A DNA stretch of 64,000 nt from Xylophilus sp. Leaf220 (GCF_001421705.1 NZ_LMKO01000012.1:352277-416276), one strand, 5' to 3'; positions 37,296 to 48,762 are shown, numbered from the stretch's first letter. A program made the numbers and translations. The notes: generated by a model not told the origin, from the letters alone.

Positions 37296-37344
37296 GCTCC
37301 TAAATTAATAGCAATAGGCCGTGGTGCAGCATGCACCACGGCCT
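37296..37344 (+). repeat. Composite palindromic repeat, copy 6
   Basis: GCTCC (37296-37300), 7-base A/T spacer and ATAGC (37308-37312) are followed by a perfect 13-base stem, 37316-37328 with 37332-37344, around the loop GCA. It fills the gap between purA and the phosphoribosyltransferase gene. Read on the minus strand, the altered half-site provides AGGAG next to the downstream start codon. Confidence 0.7.
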
Positions 37345-37363
37345 GGTTCGGTACCAGAACGGG

Positions 37364-38710
<1,347 letters not shown>

Positions 38711-38731
38711 TCAGTCAGTTCAAAGGTGGAA

Positions 38732-39880
38732 TCAAAGGGGCCGCACCGCCCAGGGCCCGGCGCCGTCGCGCGCAAGAACCCGGTCGCAGCGGAATTCGTC
38801 TACTTCGCTGTCATGACCGGGCAACTCGCACACCACGGTCTCGCCGGCGGACCGCAGGTCTGCTATCGCGGCGCGCAGCGCATCGTCGTCGCTCCAGGGT
38901 GCGCGGATGGCGGCCCGCAAGGTGCGCGGTGCCACCAGGCTGACCAGCTCGCGCAGATCCAAGCTGAAGCCTGCCGCAGGACGGTTGCGCCCGAACACCG
39001 CTCCGACTTCGTCGTAGCGTCCGCCGCGCACGACGGCGTCGCTGGAACCGGGCACGTACATGGCGAACTGGGCACCGCTGTAGTAGGCGTAGCCCCGCAG
39101 GTCTGCCAGGTCGAAACTGGTGCCCGGCGGAAGCGATGCGGCCAGTTTGCGCAGATCGTCCAGCAAGGGAAGCAACTGCGGAAAAGCCTTCAACGCGACG
39201 GCAGCCTCTGCAAGCACCGATTCGTCGCCGTACAGCCGTACCAGCGCCTGCAGCGCCTGCCGGATCTCCGGCGCCACGGATTGGCTCGACGCCGCGACGC
39301 CCGACGCATCTTTGGCAGCCAGTGCGTTCTGCACGTCTGCCAGCGCTGAACCCGTCAGTCCGCTGGCCTGCAGCAGGTGGCGTGGAATGCGCGCATCGCC
39401 CAGGTCGACCTGCACGCCCGTCACGCCTGCGGCACGCAGGCAGTCGAGCGCCAGGCGCAAGATTTCGAGATCGGCTTCGACGCCCGCATGCCCGTAGATC
39501 TCGGCACCGAACTGAAGCGGTTCCCGCGTGGCATGCGGACGGTCGGGCCGGGTGCGCAGAACCGGACCGCAGTAGCACAGACGCGCTACGCCGCGGCGAT
39601 TCAGAAGATGGGCGTCGATGCGGGCGACCTGCGGCGTCGTGTCGGCGCGCAGACCGAGCATGCGGCCGGACAGCTGATCGACCAGCTTGAACGTCTGCAG
39701 GCCGAGCGCTTCGCCGGTCCCCGTCAGCAGCGACTCGAGATGCTCCAGCAGCGGCGGCATGACCAGCTCGTAGCCGTAGGCGCGGGCCATGTCGAGCAGA
39801 TCGCGTCGCAGTTCTTCGATGTGCCGTGCTTCGGAGGGCAGCACATCGGCAATGTGATCCGGGAGAACCCAGGCGGACAT
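38732..39880 (-). CDS. hisZ: ATP phosphoribosyltransferase regulatory subunit
   Basis: A 382-residue histidyl-tRNA-synthetase-like protein without aminoacylation activity. It activates the short HisG at the first step of histidine synthesis. Landmarks are [22 protein letters not shown] at the start, [30 protein letters not shown] and, in the C-terminal half, [19 protein letters not shown] and RGGRYDEVG. The C-terminal anticodon-binding domain of HisS is lacking, as expected for HisZ. A complete hisS is separately present at 47420-48757. It lies directly upstream of purA. Confidence 0.95.
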   Translation of the reverse strand: MSAWVLPDHIADVLPSEARHIEELRRDLLDMARAYGYELVMPPLLEHLESLLTGTGEALGLQTFKLVDQLSGRMLGLRADTTPQVARIDAHLLNRRGVARLCYCGPVLRTRPDRPHATREPLQFGAEIYGHAGVEADLEILRLALDCLRAAGVTGVQVDLGDARIPRHLLQASGLTGSALADVQNALAAKDASGVAASSQSVAPEIRQALQALVRLYGDESVLAEAAVALKAFPQLLPLLDDLRKLAASLPPGTSFDLADLRGYAYYSGAQFAMYVPGSSDAVVRGGRYDEVGAVFGRNRPAAGFSLDLRELVSLVAPRTLRAAIRAPWSDDDALRAAIADLRSAGETVVCELPGHDSEVDEFRCDRVLARDGAGPWAVRPL

Positions 39881-40119
39881 GGAAACGATCAGGCTGTTAA
39901 AAACGTGATTCTACCGATACGCAACTGCGCCTCGGGACGTGCGGGACTGCGGCAAACCGCACGTAAGCCAAGCGCCGAAGGGCTGATCGTCGTGAATCGG
40001 AAATGACGCGGGGCCGGCAGCGGCAGTCGCCGCGCGGCCCCGGAACGAACGCCTCGGTTCGTCGAACGGTCGAGTGTCTCGCCAGGCGGAGTCCGACGTC
40101 GGCCCCCACCACGCCATCC

Positions 40120-41025
40120 TCAAGGCCGCGGCGCGGCCCCAGAAGGCGCGGCGCCGTTTCGGAACGCCTTGAAGAAGTCCGACGACGACGGGTCCACGAC
40201 CATGAAATCGCCCTTCTTGTTGAAGCTGGCCTTGTAGGCATCCAGGCTCCGGTAGAACTGGGCGAACTGCGGGTCCTTGCCGAACGATTCCGCGTAGGTG
40301 CGTGCGGCTTCCGCATCGCCCTCGCCCTTGATCTTCTGCGCATCGCGGTAGGCGTTGGCCACCGTCACCTCGCGCTGCCGATCGGCATCGGCACGGATCT
40401 TTTCGCCTTCGGCTGCACCGGTCGAGCGCAGTTCGTTGGCAACCCGCTTGCGTTCCGCTTCCATCCGGCGGTAGACCGATTCGGTGATGGCCTCCACATA
40501 GTCGACACGGGTGATGCGCACGTCCACCACCTCGATGCCCCAAGGGCGGCCGCCCTTCACCACCTCGGTGACCTGGCGTTTGACGTCGTTCATCAACTCG
40601 TCGCGCTTGAGTGCGATCAGTTCGCGCACCGTGCGCTTGTTGATTTCGGTCTGGAAGGCGTTGCGCACGACGCGGTTGAGTTGCGTGGCACCCGCGTTCT
40701 CGTCGAGGCCTACGTTCCGGATGTATTCCGAAGGATTGCCGACCCGCCACCGCACGTACCAGTCGATCACCACGCGCTGTTTCTCGGCCGTCAGCATCGA
40801 CTCGGTGTCGCTGCTGTCGAGCGTGAGAAGACGCTTGTCGATGTACGACACATTCTGGAAAGGTGGCGGCAGCTTGAAGTGCAGGCCCGGCTCGGTGATC
40901 ACTTCCTTGATCTGGCCGAGCGCGTAGACCACGCCGAACTGGCGTTGGTCGACCACGAACAACATGGAGCTCAGCAGTGCGAGCACCACGAGGATGGACG
41001 ATGCGATGAATCCGATTCTGTTCAC
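40120..41025 (-). CDS. hflC: HflC, FtsH protease modulator
   Basis: A 301-residue membrane-anchored SPFH (band 7) protein. One N-terminal transmembrane helix (IGFIASSILVVLALLSSMLFVV) is followed by the SPFH domain (DQRQFGVVYALGQIKEVITEPGLHFKLPPPFQNV) and a coiled coil rich in Glu/Arg/Ala. With HflK it forms the periplasmic cage around FtsH and modulates proteolysis. It follows hflK after 9 bases. The 239 bases to hisZ lack the small DUF2065 (YjeT) gene often found at this spot. Confidence 0.96.
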   Translation of the reverse strand: MNRIGFIASSILVVLALLSSMLFVVDQRQFGVVYALGQIKEVITEPGLHFKLPPPFQNVSYIDKRLLTLDSSDTESMLTAEKQRVVIDWYVRWRVGNPSEYIRNVGLDENAGATQLNRVVRNAFQTEINKRTVRELIALKRDELMNDVKRQVTEVVKGGRPWGIEVVDVRITRVDYVEAITESVYRRMEAERKRVANELRSTGAAEGEKIRADADRQREVTVANAYRDAQKIKGEGDAEAARTYAESFGKDPQFAQFYRSLDAYKASFNKKGDFMVVDPSSSDFFKAFRNGAAPSGAAPRP

Positions 41026-41034
41026 GTAGGGCTC

Positions 41035-42471
41035 CTAGCGCGACTCGCGTTCGCGCGAGCGGGCGTTGTCCCGCGTGCGGGTATCGTTGGAAAACACCGG
41101 AGGCAACGTCGATGCGCTCGTGCCGGCCGAGGTGCTGGCCGCCGCTGCTGCCGCAGCCGCGGTGTTGCTGTCGGCAGCGGTCGAAGGCTGCGTCTGCAGC
41201 TGCAGCAACTTGTCGAGCGGCAGGTACAGCAGGTTGGAACCCTGGCGCGAATCCACCAGCACCTTGGTCACGTTGCTGTAGATGTTCTGCATCGCGTCCA
41301 GGTACATCCGGTCGCGGGTGACCTGCGGTGCCTTCTGGTACTCGGCCAGCACCGACGCGAAACGCTGCGAGTCGCCTTGCGCCTGGGCCACGATCCGCGC
41401 CTTGTAGGCTTCGGATTCCTCTTTCAGGCGCGATGCGGAGCCGACGGCACGCGGCACCACGTCGTTGGCATAGGCCTGCGCATCGTTCTTGGCGCGCTCG
41501 CGCTCCTGGCCGGCCTTGAGCACGTCGTCGAAGGCTGCCTGCACCTGTTCGGGAGGCCGCACGCCACCCTGCTGCAGGTTGATGTTGACGACTTCCACGC
41601 CGACCTTGTAGCGGTCGAGGATGTTCTGCATCAGGTCACGCACCCGCGGCGCGATCTGGTCGCGCTCTTCGGCCAGCGCAGAGTCCATGCGCATCTTGCC
41701 GACCACCTCGCGCACCGAGCTCTCCGCGGCCTGCACCACCGCAGCGGTCGGATCCTTGCTCTCGAACAACCAGGCCCGCGCGTCGTTGAGCCGGTACTGC
41801 ACCGCGAACTTGATCTCGACGATGTTCTCGTCCTGGGTCAGCATGGCGGAGCCGCGCAGGCCGGTGGACTTGATGATCGCGTCGCGGCCGACATCGACCG
41901 AGCGGATCTGCGTCACGAACACCAGCTCGTGGCGCTGTATCGGATACGGCAAGCGCCAGTTGAAACCCGCGCCGACGGTCGACTTGTACTTGCCGAACTG
42001 GGTGATGACGGCCTGCTGGCCTTCCTGCACGATGAAGAAACCGCTGCCCAGCCAGATCAGCACCGCGATGCCGAAGATGAGGCCGATGCCGAAGCCGGCA
42101 TTCTTCATGTCGGGCTTGTAGTTGCCGCGCCCTCCACCGCCTCCGGCGCCACCGCCATCCCGCTTGCGGTTGCCGCCGCCGAACATGCCGCCGAGCTTGC
42201 GGTTGAAATCACGCCACAACTCTTCGAGATCGGGAGGACCCTGGTTCGGGCCCGGCGTCCGACCCCGCGGCGGGACCGGAGCGGCAGGCGGCGGAGAGAC
42301 CGGAGGCGGTGCGGGCGGCAGATCGGGAGCGGCCGGAGGCGGCTCGGGATTGCGCACATCGTCCGATGCCTTGTCGTCGCCGCGTCCCCAGCGGGGATCA
42401 TTCAGATTGAACATTCCCCTGATGCGGCCCGACAGCCCCGTTCGACCCGGGGTCTGGTGTGTGAGAGTCAT
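41035..42471 (-). CDS. hflK: HflK, FtsH protease modulator
   Basis: A 478-residue SPFH protein, the partner of HflC. The N-terminus is a long cytoplasmic Pro/Gly/Ala-rich region (residues 1-115, with FNLNDPRWGRG and PPDLEELWRDFNRKLGG). Then come a transmembrane helix (GIGLIFGIAVLIWLGSGFFIV), the SPFH domain (QEGQQAVITQFGKY, RLPYPIQRHE), and a coiled coil ending in an Ala/Thr/Ser-rich tail. The start is either ATG 42471 (given) or ATG 42414 (MFNLNDP); the second has GGGGA too close to be a good ribosome-binding site. It lies between hflX and hflC as in most proteobacteria. Confidence 0.94.
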   Translation of the reverse strand: MTLTHQTPGRTGLSGRIRGMFNLNDPRWGRGDDKASDDVRNPEPPPAAPDLPPAPPPVSPPPAAPVPPRGRTPGPNQGPPDLEELWRDFNRKLGGMFGGGNRKRDGGGAGGGGGRGNYKPDMKNAGFGIGLIFGIAVLIWLGSGFFIVQEGQQAVITQFGKYKSTVGAGFNWRLPYPIQRHELVFVTQIRSVDVGRDAIIKSTGLRGSAMLTQDENIVEIKFAVQYRLNDARAWLFESKDPTAAVVQAAESSVREVVGKMRMDSALAEERDQIAPRVRDLMQNILDRYKVGVEVVNINLQQGGVRPPEQVQAAFDDVLKAGQERERAKNDAQAYANDVVPRAVGSASRLKEESEAYKARIVAQAQGDSQRFASVLAEYQKAPQVTRDRMYLDAMQNIYSNVTKVLVDSRQGSNLLYLPLDKLLQLQTQPSTAADSNTAAAAAAAASTSAGTSASTLPPVFSNDTRTRDNARSRERESR

Positions 42472-42519
42472 GCTCGAAGTCTCGTCGTGAAGTAGCCTGT
42501 AACGGCCGATTGTGCCCAA

Positions 42520-43710
42520 TCAGTCCGTGGGATCCGGCAAAGGGGTATCGCCTGCTGGGGGCATAGCCGCCGGATGCTGGGACGTGACGGCCGCCGCCAG
42601 GGCCGCGCGCAGTTCCGCGATGCCGAGACCTTCCTGCGCGCTGGTGAAGATGCGCGGCACCTGGAGCCCGTCGAGTTCGAACGTATCGACGATCTGTCGA
42701 GGCGCCTGCTCGGGTGCGATGGCATCCAGCTTGTTGAAAACCAGCAACTGCGGAATATCGCCGGCGCCGATTTCGGCCAGCACACGCTGCACCTGCTCCA
42801 TCTGTTCGGGAAAGGCGGGGTTCGACGCATCGACCACGTGCATCAGCAGGTCCGCATCGACCGCTTCGCGCAAGGTGGCCTGAAAGGCATCGATCAGCCC
42901 GTGCGGAAGATCGCGGATGAACCCTACCGTGTCCGACAGGGACACGGAGCGCTGCGCGTCGGCCAGATACAGCTGCCGCGTCGTCGTGTCCAAGGTGGCG
43001 AACAGCTGGTCGGCCGCGTAGGCTCTTGCCTTGACCAGCGTGTTGAACAGCGTCGACTTGCCGGCATTGGTGTAGCCGACCAGCGAGATGTTGAAGACAT
43101 CCCGCCGCTCCCGCTGGCGACGCTGCGTACCCTGCTGGCGCTTGACCTTCAGCAGCCGGTCCTTGATGCGCTTGATCGAATCGCCGATCATGCGGCGATC
43201 CAGTTCGATCTGGGTCTCGCCCGGACCGCCTCGCGTGCCGATCCCACCTCGCTGGCGTTCCAGATGGGACCAGCGTCGGACGAGCCGCGTACTCAGGTAC
43301 TGGAGGCGCGCCAGTTCGACCTGCAACTTGCCCTCATGGCTTCTTGCGCGCTGCGCGAAGATCTCGAGGATCAGAAAAGTGCGGTCGCTTACCGGCAAGC
43401 CGATGTGGCGTTCGAGGTTGCGTTGCTGGGCGGGCGAAAGCGCCTGGTCGAAAAGGATCTCCACCGCGCCGTGCTGCTCGGCCAGCATGCGGATCTCGTC
43501 AGCCTTGCCGCTGCCGACGAAAAGCGCGGCGTCGGGTGCCTTGCGCTTCGCCGCCACACGGGCGACCGGTTTGAGGCCCGCCGTCTCGGCCAGAAGACCC
43601 AGTTCTTCCAGATCGCCATCGAAATGCGGCTGACCGAGGTCAACTCCCACCAACAGAACCGCCGCCGCTGCCTGGCCGGAATCGTCGGTGTTATTCAATG
43701 GAGCTTGCAA
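42520..43710 (-). CDS. hflX: GTPase HflX
   Basis: A 396-residue ribosome-associated GTPase that binds the 50S subunit and splits stalled ribosomes under stress. The N-terminal HflX domain includes AKRKAPDAALFVGSGKADEI and LSPAQQRNLERHIG, a coiled-coil linker carries RRWSHLERQRGGIGTRGGPGETQIELDRR, and the G domain has the P-loop GYTNAGKSTLFN with the switch DTTTRQLYL and NKLD. The C-terminal tail after residue 375 is Pro/Ala-rich. It is encoded just after hfq as in E. coli. Confidence 0.96.
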   Translation of the reverse strand: MQAPLNNTDDSGQAAAAVLLVGVDLGQPHFDGDLEELGLLAETAGLKPVARVAAKRKAPDAALFVGSGKADEIRMLAEQHGAVEILFDQALSPAQQRNLERHIGLPVSDRTFLILEIFAQRARSHEGKLQVELARLQYLSTRLVRRWSHLERQRGGIGTRGGPGETQIELDRRMIGDSIKRIKDRLLKVKRQQGTQRRQRERRDVFNISLVGYTNAGKSTLFNTLVKARAYAADQLFATLDTTTRQLYLADAQRSVSLSDTVGFIRDLPHGLIDAFQATLREAVDADLLMHVVDASNPAFPEQMEQVQRVLAEIGAGDIPQLLVFNKLDAIAPEQAPRQIVDTFELDGLQVPRIFTSAQEGLGIAELRAALAAAVTSQHPAAMPPAGDTPLPDPTD

Positions 43711-43767
43711 GTAGGAGGGAGGGAATGTGATGCCGATCGGGCCGAAAAGCCCCGTGCGGAAATGGGA

Positions 43768-44022
43768 TCAAGCGGCGTTCGATTCGGCGTCGCCGTTATC
43801 CGCGGTCGAGAAGTTCACTGCACGGCCCGGCACGATCGTGGAAATGGCATGCTTGTAGACCATTTGCGTGACGGTATTGCGGAGCAACACCACGTATTGA
43901 TCGAAAGATTCGATTTGGCCTTGGAGCTTGATGCCGTTGACCAGGTAGATCGATACCGGCACATGCTCGCGACGCAGCGCGTTCAGGAAAGGGTCCTGCA
44001 AAAGTTGGCCTTTGTTGCTCAC
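43768..44022 (-). CDS. hfq: RNA chaperone Hfq
   Basis: An 84-residue Sm-like hexamer that pairs small RNAs with mRNAs. The core [47 protein letters not shown] contains the Sm1 motif, and [11 protein letters not shown] is Sm2. The C-terminal tail is short (about 15 residues, acidic/Asn-rich), as is usual in betaproteobacteria compared with the 102-residue E. coli protein. It is separated from der by about 140 bases that should contain its promoter, and it is followed by hflX. Confidence 0.98.
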   Translation of the reverse strand: MSNKGQLLQDPFLNALRREHVPVSIYLVNGIKLQGQIESFDQYVVLLRNTVTQMVYKHAISTIVPGRAVNFSTADNGDAESNAA

Positions 44023-44162
44023 GATATTCTCCGTGTTCAGAGTTGTTGTTGTAAAACGTCACCTTACCACAGGCTTTTGCGGTTGCCGCGCTGGCGACAC
44101 ATATCCACAAGAAATTTAGGTGGACGGTGCCGAATTGGGGTAAGGCAATAAGAGTCTGCGAT

Positions 44163-45500
44163 TCAGCTCTTGTCGGCAAAAGGGTTTTGCGACGTCTTCA
44201 TTTCGATGCGCAGCGGCGTACCGACCAGATCGAACTCCTTGCGGAACCGGCCCTCCAGGAAGCGCTTGTACGCATCGGTGACGTGCTCCAGCGAATTGCC
44301 GTGGATCACGATGACCGGCGGGTTCATGCCGCCCTGGTGCGCATATCGCAGCTTCGGGCGGAACATGCCAGCACGCTGCGGGCTCTGGAACTGCACCGAC
44401 TCGAGCAGGAGACGGGTCAGCACCGGCGTAGACATCTTGCAGGTGGCCGAGCGGTGCGCCTTGGCGATCGAGGCCCAGACCGGACCGAGGCCCTGGCGCT
44501 TCTTGGCCGAAATGAAGTGCACCGCGGCGAACTTCAGGAACGGCAGCCGCGTCTCGACCGAGCGCTGCAGCATTTCGCGCTGGTAGTCGTCGACCGCTTC
44601 CCATTTGTTGATCGCGACGACCACCGCCCGGCCGCTCTCGAGGATGTAGCCGGCGATGTGCGCATCCTGGTCGGTCACGTCCTGCGTCGCATCCAGCAGC
44701 AGCAGTACGACGTTGGCGGACTCGATGGCCTGCAGCGTCTTGACCACCGAAAACTTCTCGATCGCCTCGAACACGCGGCCCTTGCGGCGCAGCCCGGCGG
44801 TGTCGATCAGCTCGAAGCGCTGCCCGTCGCGCTCGAACGGCACGGTGATCGCGTCGCGGGTGGTGCCGGGCATGTCGAACGCCACCAACCGCTCTTCGCC
44901 GAGCCAGGTGTTGATCAGCGTCGACTTGCCGACGTTGGGGCGCCCCGCGACTGTCAGCTTGATTACACCGGGGTCTTCTGCGGCCTCGGCATCGTCGGGA
45001 TCGGGCAGGTGCAGCGGCTCCAGTGCGATCTCGATGAGATCGCGGATGCCCTGGCCGTGCGCTGCCGACACGGCGTACACGGCCCCCAGCCCCAGCTCGA
45101 AGAACTCGCCCAGCTGCACGCCTTCGGTCATGCCCTCGGCCTTGTTGGCCGCCAGCACGCAAGGCTTGCCCAGCCGGCGCAGGTACTTGGCGATGTCGTG
45201 GTCCTGCGCCGAAAGCCCGGCACGCGCATCGAGCACGAAGACGACCACGTCGGCTTCGGCGACGGCCTGCTGCGTCTGCTTGGCCATCTCCTTGTAGATG
45301 CCCGAGCCGGCATCCGGCTCGAAACCGCCGGTATCGATGACGATGTACTCGTGCTTGCCCTGGCGGCCGTTGCCGTAGTGGCGGTCGCGGGTGAGGCCTG
45401 CGAAGTCGGCGACGATGGCGTCGCGCGACTTGGTCATCCGGTTGAAGAGCGTCGACTTGCCGACGTTGGGGCGCCCGACGAGGGCAATGACCGGTTTCAT
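44163..45500 (-). CDS. der: GTPase Der (EngA)
   Basis: A 445-residue essential GTPase with two tandem G domains, required for 50S ribosome maturation. The first P-loop is [12 protein letters not shown] at residues 8-19 with NKAEG later; the second is [12 protein letters not shown] near residue 185 with NKWE. The C-terminal KH-like domain contains [42 protein letters not shown]. It is encoded just after bamB, the usual order. A ribosome-binding site is not strongly visible at 45500. Confidence 0.97.
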   Translation of the reverse strand: MKPVIALVGRPNVGKSTLFNRMTKSRDAIVADFAGLTRDRHYGNGRQGKHEYIVIDTGGFEPDAGSGIYKEMAKQTQQAVAEADVVVFVLDARAGLSAQDHDIAKYLRRLGKPCVLAANKAEGMTEGVQLGEFFELGLGAVYAVSAAHGQGIRDLIEIALEPLHLPDPDDAEAAEDPGVIKLTVAGRPNVGKSTLINTWLGEERLVAFDMPGTTRDAITVPFERDGQRFELIDTAGLRRKGRVFEAIEKFSVVKTLQAIESANVVLLLLDATQDVTDQDAHIAGYILESGRAVVVAINKWEAVDDYQREMLQRSVETRLPFLKFAAVHFISAKKRQGLGPVWASIAKAHRSATCKMSTPVLTRLLLESVQFQSPQRAGMFRPKLRYAHQGGMNPPVIVIHGNSLEHVTDAYKRFLEGRFRKEFDLVGTPLRIEMKTSQNPFADKS

Positions 45501-45528
45501 GAATTCCTGACTGTGTCGCTCCGGCGGA

Positions 45529-46722
45529 TCATTCGGGCACGAAGCCGAAGACGCCGCCGCTCTTGGTCACGACGACCAAGGTGCCTTCTGCCTGCACCGG
45601 CATGGCCGCGATGCCCGAGCCGTCCGTCGTGAGACGGTTCAGCGGCGCACCTGCGTCGCGCGAGAGGAAATGCACGAGACCCGTGCTGTCCCCGAACACG
45701 ACCGAGCGGCCCAGCACCAGCGGCGCCGTGAGCTGCCGGTACTGCAGGCGGTCGATGCTCCAGGCCCGTTCGCCGTCGGCGCGACGCCATGCGTTGACGA
45801 AGCCGTTGGACTCGGTGCCGTAGATGTTGTTCTCGTCGCCGTCCACACCGTTGTAGCCGCTGGCGGGCTTGCTCCAGAGCAGTTGGCCCCGCGTCGCATC
45901 GACGCAGCCGACGGCCGACTGGAACGCCCGGGCGCACAGCACGCCGTCCTGCTGGTTCACATGGCCCACCAGATCGACCAGGCGCTCGACGTCGTTGGTG
46001 CCGCGCGACGCGGCGATCGGCGCCTCCCAGCGCAGGCTGCCGTTGTCGGGGTTGAGGCCCGACAGGCGGCCCGACAACCCGACGACGAGCGTATCGCCCG
46101 ATGCGACCAGCACGCCGGCCTGGCGCAGCACCAGCGGCTCGCCCGGACGCGGCTGGTTCCACAGGCGCCGGCCGGTCTTGCCGTCGTAGGCCGACACCGA
46201 GCGGTCCGCAGCCAATACGAATACCCGGCCGCCCGCAACCAGGGGCGGGGTGAAGGCCTCCGCGGCGAGCTTGCTGCGCCACAGCTGCTTGCCGCCGGAG
46301 AAGGCGACGATCTCGTTGCCGGTGCTGACGACGGCGGCCAGCACGCCGTCGCTGCCCACGCCCGCCGAGAGCGGCGCGCCGGCGCTCGCACGCCACAGCT
46401 CAGCACCGGTGCGTGCATCCAGGGCGACGACGTTGCCGTCGCCGCTGGCCAGCGTCACGGTCGCGCCGTGCACGTCGGCCACCATCGGGAAGCCGACGGC
46501 GCCGACCTTGGTGGTCCAGGCCTGGCGCACGCCGATCACCGCGACGTTGGGCCCCAGTTCCTTCGGCTCGGGCTTCTTGCTGCCGAACCAGCCGCCGACG
46601 GTCGAACCGACGCCCGAGAACATCGAGCATCCCGCGAGCGACGCTACCAAAACAATAGCTGACAGCCGAAGCGCAGCGCCGGCCACAGGCATTTTTCGCA
46701 TGGGATTGAGGTTGGCCATCAT
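45529..46722 (-). CDS. bamB: Outer membrane assembly lipoprotein BamB
   Basis: A 397-residue lipoprotein of the BAM complex that helps insert beta-barrel proteins into the outer membrane. The signal peptide ends at the lipobox LAGC with Cys32 as the lipid-bearing residue. The mature part is a PQQ-like eight-bladed propeller with repeated [12 protein letters not shown]-, [12 protein letters not shown]- and [10 protein letters not shown]-type blades. Start is at the first of two ATGs (46722/46719); the first overlaps the preceding stop and has AGGAG upstream. Residues 12-27 of the signal peptide ([15 protein letters not shown]) are encoded by copy 7 of the composite repeat. Confidence 0.95.
   Translation of the reverse strand: MMANLNPMRKMPVAGAALRLSAIVLVASLAGCSMFSGVGSTVGGWFGSKKPEPKELGPNVAVIGVRQAWTTKVGAVGFPMVADVHGATVTLASGDGNVVALDARTGAELWRASAGAPLSAGVGSDGVLAAVVSTGNEIVAFSGGKQLWRSKLAAEAFTPPLVAGGRVFVLAADRSVSAYDGKTGRRLWNQPRPGEPLVLRQAGVLVASGDTLVVGLSGRLSGLNPDNGSLRWEAPIAASRGTNDVERLVDLVGHVNQQDGVLCARAFQSAVGCVDATRGQLLWSKPASGYNGVDGDENNIYGTESNGFVNAWRRADGERAWSIDRLQYRQLTAPLVLGRSVVFGDSTGLVHFLSRDAGAPLNRLTTDGSGIAAMPVQAEGTLVVVTKSGGVFGFVPE
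46643..46696 (+). repeat. Composite palindromic repeat, copy 7, inside bamB
   Basis: GCTAC (46643-46647), 7-base spacer, ATAGC (46655-46659), TG, then a partly decayed second stem (CAGCCG and CGCCGGCCACAGGC, about 46663-46689) and a T-run TTTTT (46692-46696). It aligns along its length with copies 2 and 4 but is translated as part of the BamB signal peptide. Confidence 0.75.
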
Positions 46723-47402
46723 GGTTTGACTCCTGCCGCGGCAGGCGCGGACTTGCCGCCGCGGGGGTCGACCCCCAGGGCGTTGAGCTTGATCTCCACC
46801 AGGCGGCGGTACTCGGACGTTTCGCCGAATTCGTTCCAGGCGCGGGTGTATTCCGCAGCGGCTTCGGCCTTCTTGCCTTGCTGCAGCAGCACGTCGCCCT
46901 TGCGGTCGGCCGCCAGCGGCGAAAACGGGGTCGGGAAAGGCGCGGCCAGTTGGCGCAGCGCATCGTCGTAGGCCATGGCGTCCAGCAGAACCGCAGCCAG
47001 CCGCAAACGGGCCAGCGCCTTGTAGCCTTCGTCCTTCGATTTTTCGGCGACCCAGGCAAAGGCCGCCTTGGCGTCGTCCACCCGGTCCTTTTCGTACAGG
47101 GTCTTGCCGGCCAGCAGGCCTGCCTGCGATGCATAGGCGGTGCTGCCGAAACGATCGCGGATATCGCCGAAGGCACGCTGCACGCGCTCGGCATCGCCGG
47201 TCTGGGCCGCGCGGTCGACCTCGTCGTACAGCACCGATGCCTGGGCCGCCTGGCGGCGCTCCCAGAACTGGTAGCCGTTCCAGGCGGCCAAGGAACCGAA
47301 CACGGCAATCATCAGCCAGGTGATGAGCGTGCCCCAGCGGTTCCAGAAGTGCTTGAGCTGGTCGAGCTGTTCTTGTTCTTCGAGGTCGAGATGCGAGGCC
47401 AT
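46719..47402 (-). CDS. yfgM: YfgM-like tetratricopeptide membrane protein
   Basis: A 227-residue inner-membrane protein with one N-terminal transmembrane helix (TLITWLMIAVFGSLAAWNGYQFW), a cytoplasmic acidic start (MASHLDLEEQEQLDQLKHFWNRWG) and a TPR-type periplasmic domain of the YfgM/TPR_21 family. YfgM in E. coli associates with the Sec translocon and the chaperone PpiD. The gene lies between hisS and bamB, the conserved order. Its stop overlaps the bamB start (ATGA). The C-terminal tail is Pro/Ala-rich. Confidence 0.92.
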   Translation of the reverse strand: MASHLDLEEQEQLDQLKHFWNRWGTLITWLMIAVFGSLAAWNGYQFWERRQAAQASVLYDEVDRAAQTGDAERVQRAFGDIRDRFGSTAYASQAGLLAGKTLYEKDRVDDAKAAFAWVAEKSKDEGYKALARLRLAAVLLDAMAYDDALRQLAAPFPTPFSPLAADRKGDVLLQQGKKAEAAAEYTRAWNEFGETSEYRRLVEIKLNALGVDPRGGKSAPAAAGVKP

Positions 47403-47419
47403 GGAATCCGTGTCGTTCG

Positions 47420-48757
47420 TTAAGGGCGGGATTGTAGGGTGGGCGCCCAGGCGGCGACCGTGGCCAGCGACTCGCGCCGCTGCGCGCCCGTGCCGTCGCG
47501 CAGCGACTTGACGGTGACCTGGCCCGCGGCCAGTTCGTCGGCGCCGAAGACCAGCGCGTGGGCCGCGCCGCTGGCGTCGGCCTTCTTGAACTGCGACTTG
47601 AAGCTGCCGAACCCGTCGGCACCGCCGGCGTGCATCTGCACCTCGACGCCGGCGGCGCGCAGCGCCTGCAGTACCGGGAACACCTGGGGCAGCGCGGCGG
47701 TGTCGGGCACGATGGCGTAGGCATGCGGCACCGGCTGGGCGGCAGCAGCGCCCTGCTCCACCAGCAGTTCCAGCACCCGCTCCAGCCCCATGCCCCAGCC
47801 GACCGCGGGCGTCGGCTTGCCGCCGAGGATCTCGAACAATCCGTCGTAGCGCCCGCCGCCGCACAGGGTGCCCTGGGCGCCCAGCTCGGTGGTGATGAAT
47901 TCGAAGACGGTGTGGCTGTAGTAGTCCAGGCCGCGCACCAGGCGCGGATTGACGGTCCACTGCACGCCGCAGGCGGTCAGCAGCGACTGCACCGTGTCCA
48001 GGTGCCGGCGCGACGCGTCGCCCAGGTGGTCCAGCAGGCGCGGCGCGCCTTCGACCATCTGCTGCATCGCCGGATTCTTGGTGTCGAGGATGCGCAGCGG
48101 ATTGGTCAGCAGGCGGCGACGGGCGTCGGCATCGAGCAGTTCGGCGTGCTGTTCGAAGTACGAGACCAGGGCCGCACGGTGCGCCTGGCGTTCCGCGGGA
48201 ATGCCCAAGCTGTTCAGTTCGACCCGCACGTTGCGCAGGCCCAATGTGCGCAGCAGTTCATGGGCCAGCAGCATCAGCTCGGCATCGACCTCGGGACCGG
48301 CGAAGCCGAGGGCTTCGGCGCCCAGCTGGTAGAACTGGCGGTAGCGGCCACGCTGGGGCCGCTCGTGCCGAAACATCGGTCCGGTGTACCAGAGGCGCTT
48401 GCCGCCATCGTAGGTCAGGTTGTGCTCGATCGCGGCCCGCACCACGCCGGGCGTGTTCTCGGGGCGCAGCGCCAGTTCCTCGCCGTTGAGCCGGTCGGTG
48501 AAGGCGTACATCTCCTTCTCGACGATGTCGGTGGTCTGGCCGGTGCCGCGCACGAACAGCGCGGTGGGCTCCACGATCGGCGTGCGGATGTTGCGGTACG
48601 CATGGCGGCGCATCACGCTGCGCACCGTGTCCTCCAGCGCTTCCCAGCGGGCGGAGTCCTGCGGCAGGATGTCGTTCATGCCCTTGACGCCGACGAGCTT
48701 CGCCGCTTTGGCCATAGGGGTGCTTGCCGCGGGCGCGGCCGGAGAGGTGTCTGGCAT
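47420..48757 (-). CDS. hisS: Histidyl-tRNA synthetase
   Basis: A 445-residue class II synthetase. About 20 Ala/Pro/Ser-rich residues precede [23 protein letters not shown]. Catalytic landmarks are [27 protein letters not shown] (motif 2 region), [13 protein letters not shown] (histidine-A) and GGGRYDGL. The C-terminal anticodon domain is [14 protein letters not shown]. The start at 48757 lies 5 bases after the ispG stop, so the two are tightly linked. An internal Met (MAKAAKLVG) is a possible alternative start. Confidence 0.96.
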   Translation of the reverse strand: MPDTSPAAPAASTPMAKAAKLVGVKGMNDILPQDSARWEALEDTVRSVMRRHAYRNIRTPIVEPTALFVRGTGQTTDIVEKEMYAFTDRLNGEELALRPENTPGVVRAAIEHNLTYDGGKRLWYTGPMFRHERPQRGRYRQFYQLGAEALGFAGPEVDAELMLLAHELLRTLGLRNVRVELNSLGIPAERQAHRAALVSYFEQHAELLDADARRRLLTNPLRILDTKNPAMQQMVEGAPRLLDHLGDASRRHLDTVQSLLTACGVQWTVNPRLVRGLDYYSHTVFEFITTELGAQGTLCGGGRYDGLFEILGGKPTPAVGWGMGLERVLELLVEQGAAAAQPVPHAYAIVPDTAALPQVFPVLQALRAAGVEVQMHAGGADGFGSFKSQFKKADASGAAHALVFGADELAAGQVTVKSLRDGTGAQRRESLATVAAWAPTLQSRP

Positions 48758-48762
48758 GGGGA

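Noticed and set aside
36764-37339. Longer phosphoribosyltransferase starting at 37339
   Set aside because: The extra 17 residues would be encoded by repeat copy 6, and TAGGAG lies directly before the ATG at 37288.
40003-42495. Open frame of 830 codons on the plus strand
   Set aside because: It lies opposite hflC and hflK, whose SPFH domains and transmembrane helices are unmistakable. The composition is that of an antisense frame.
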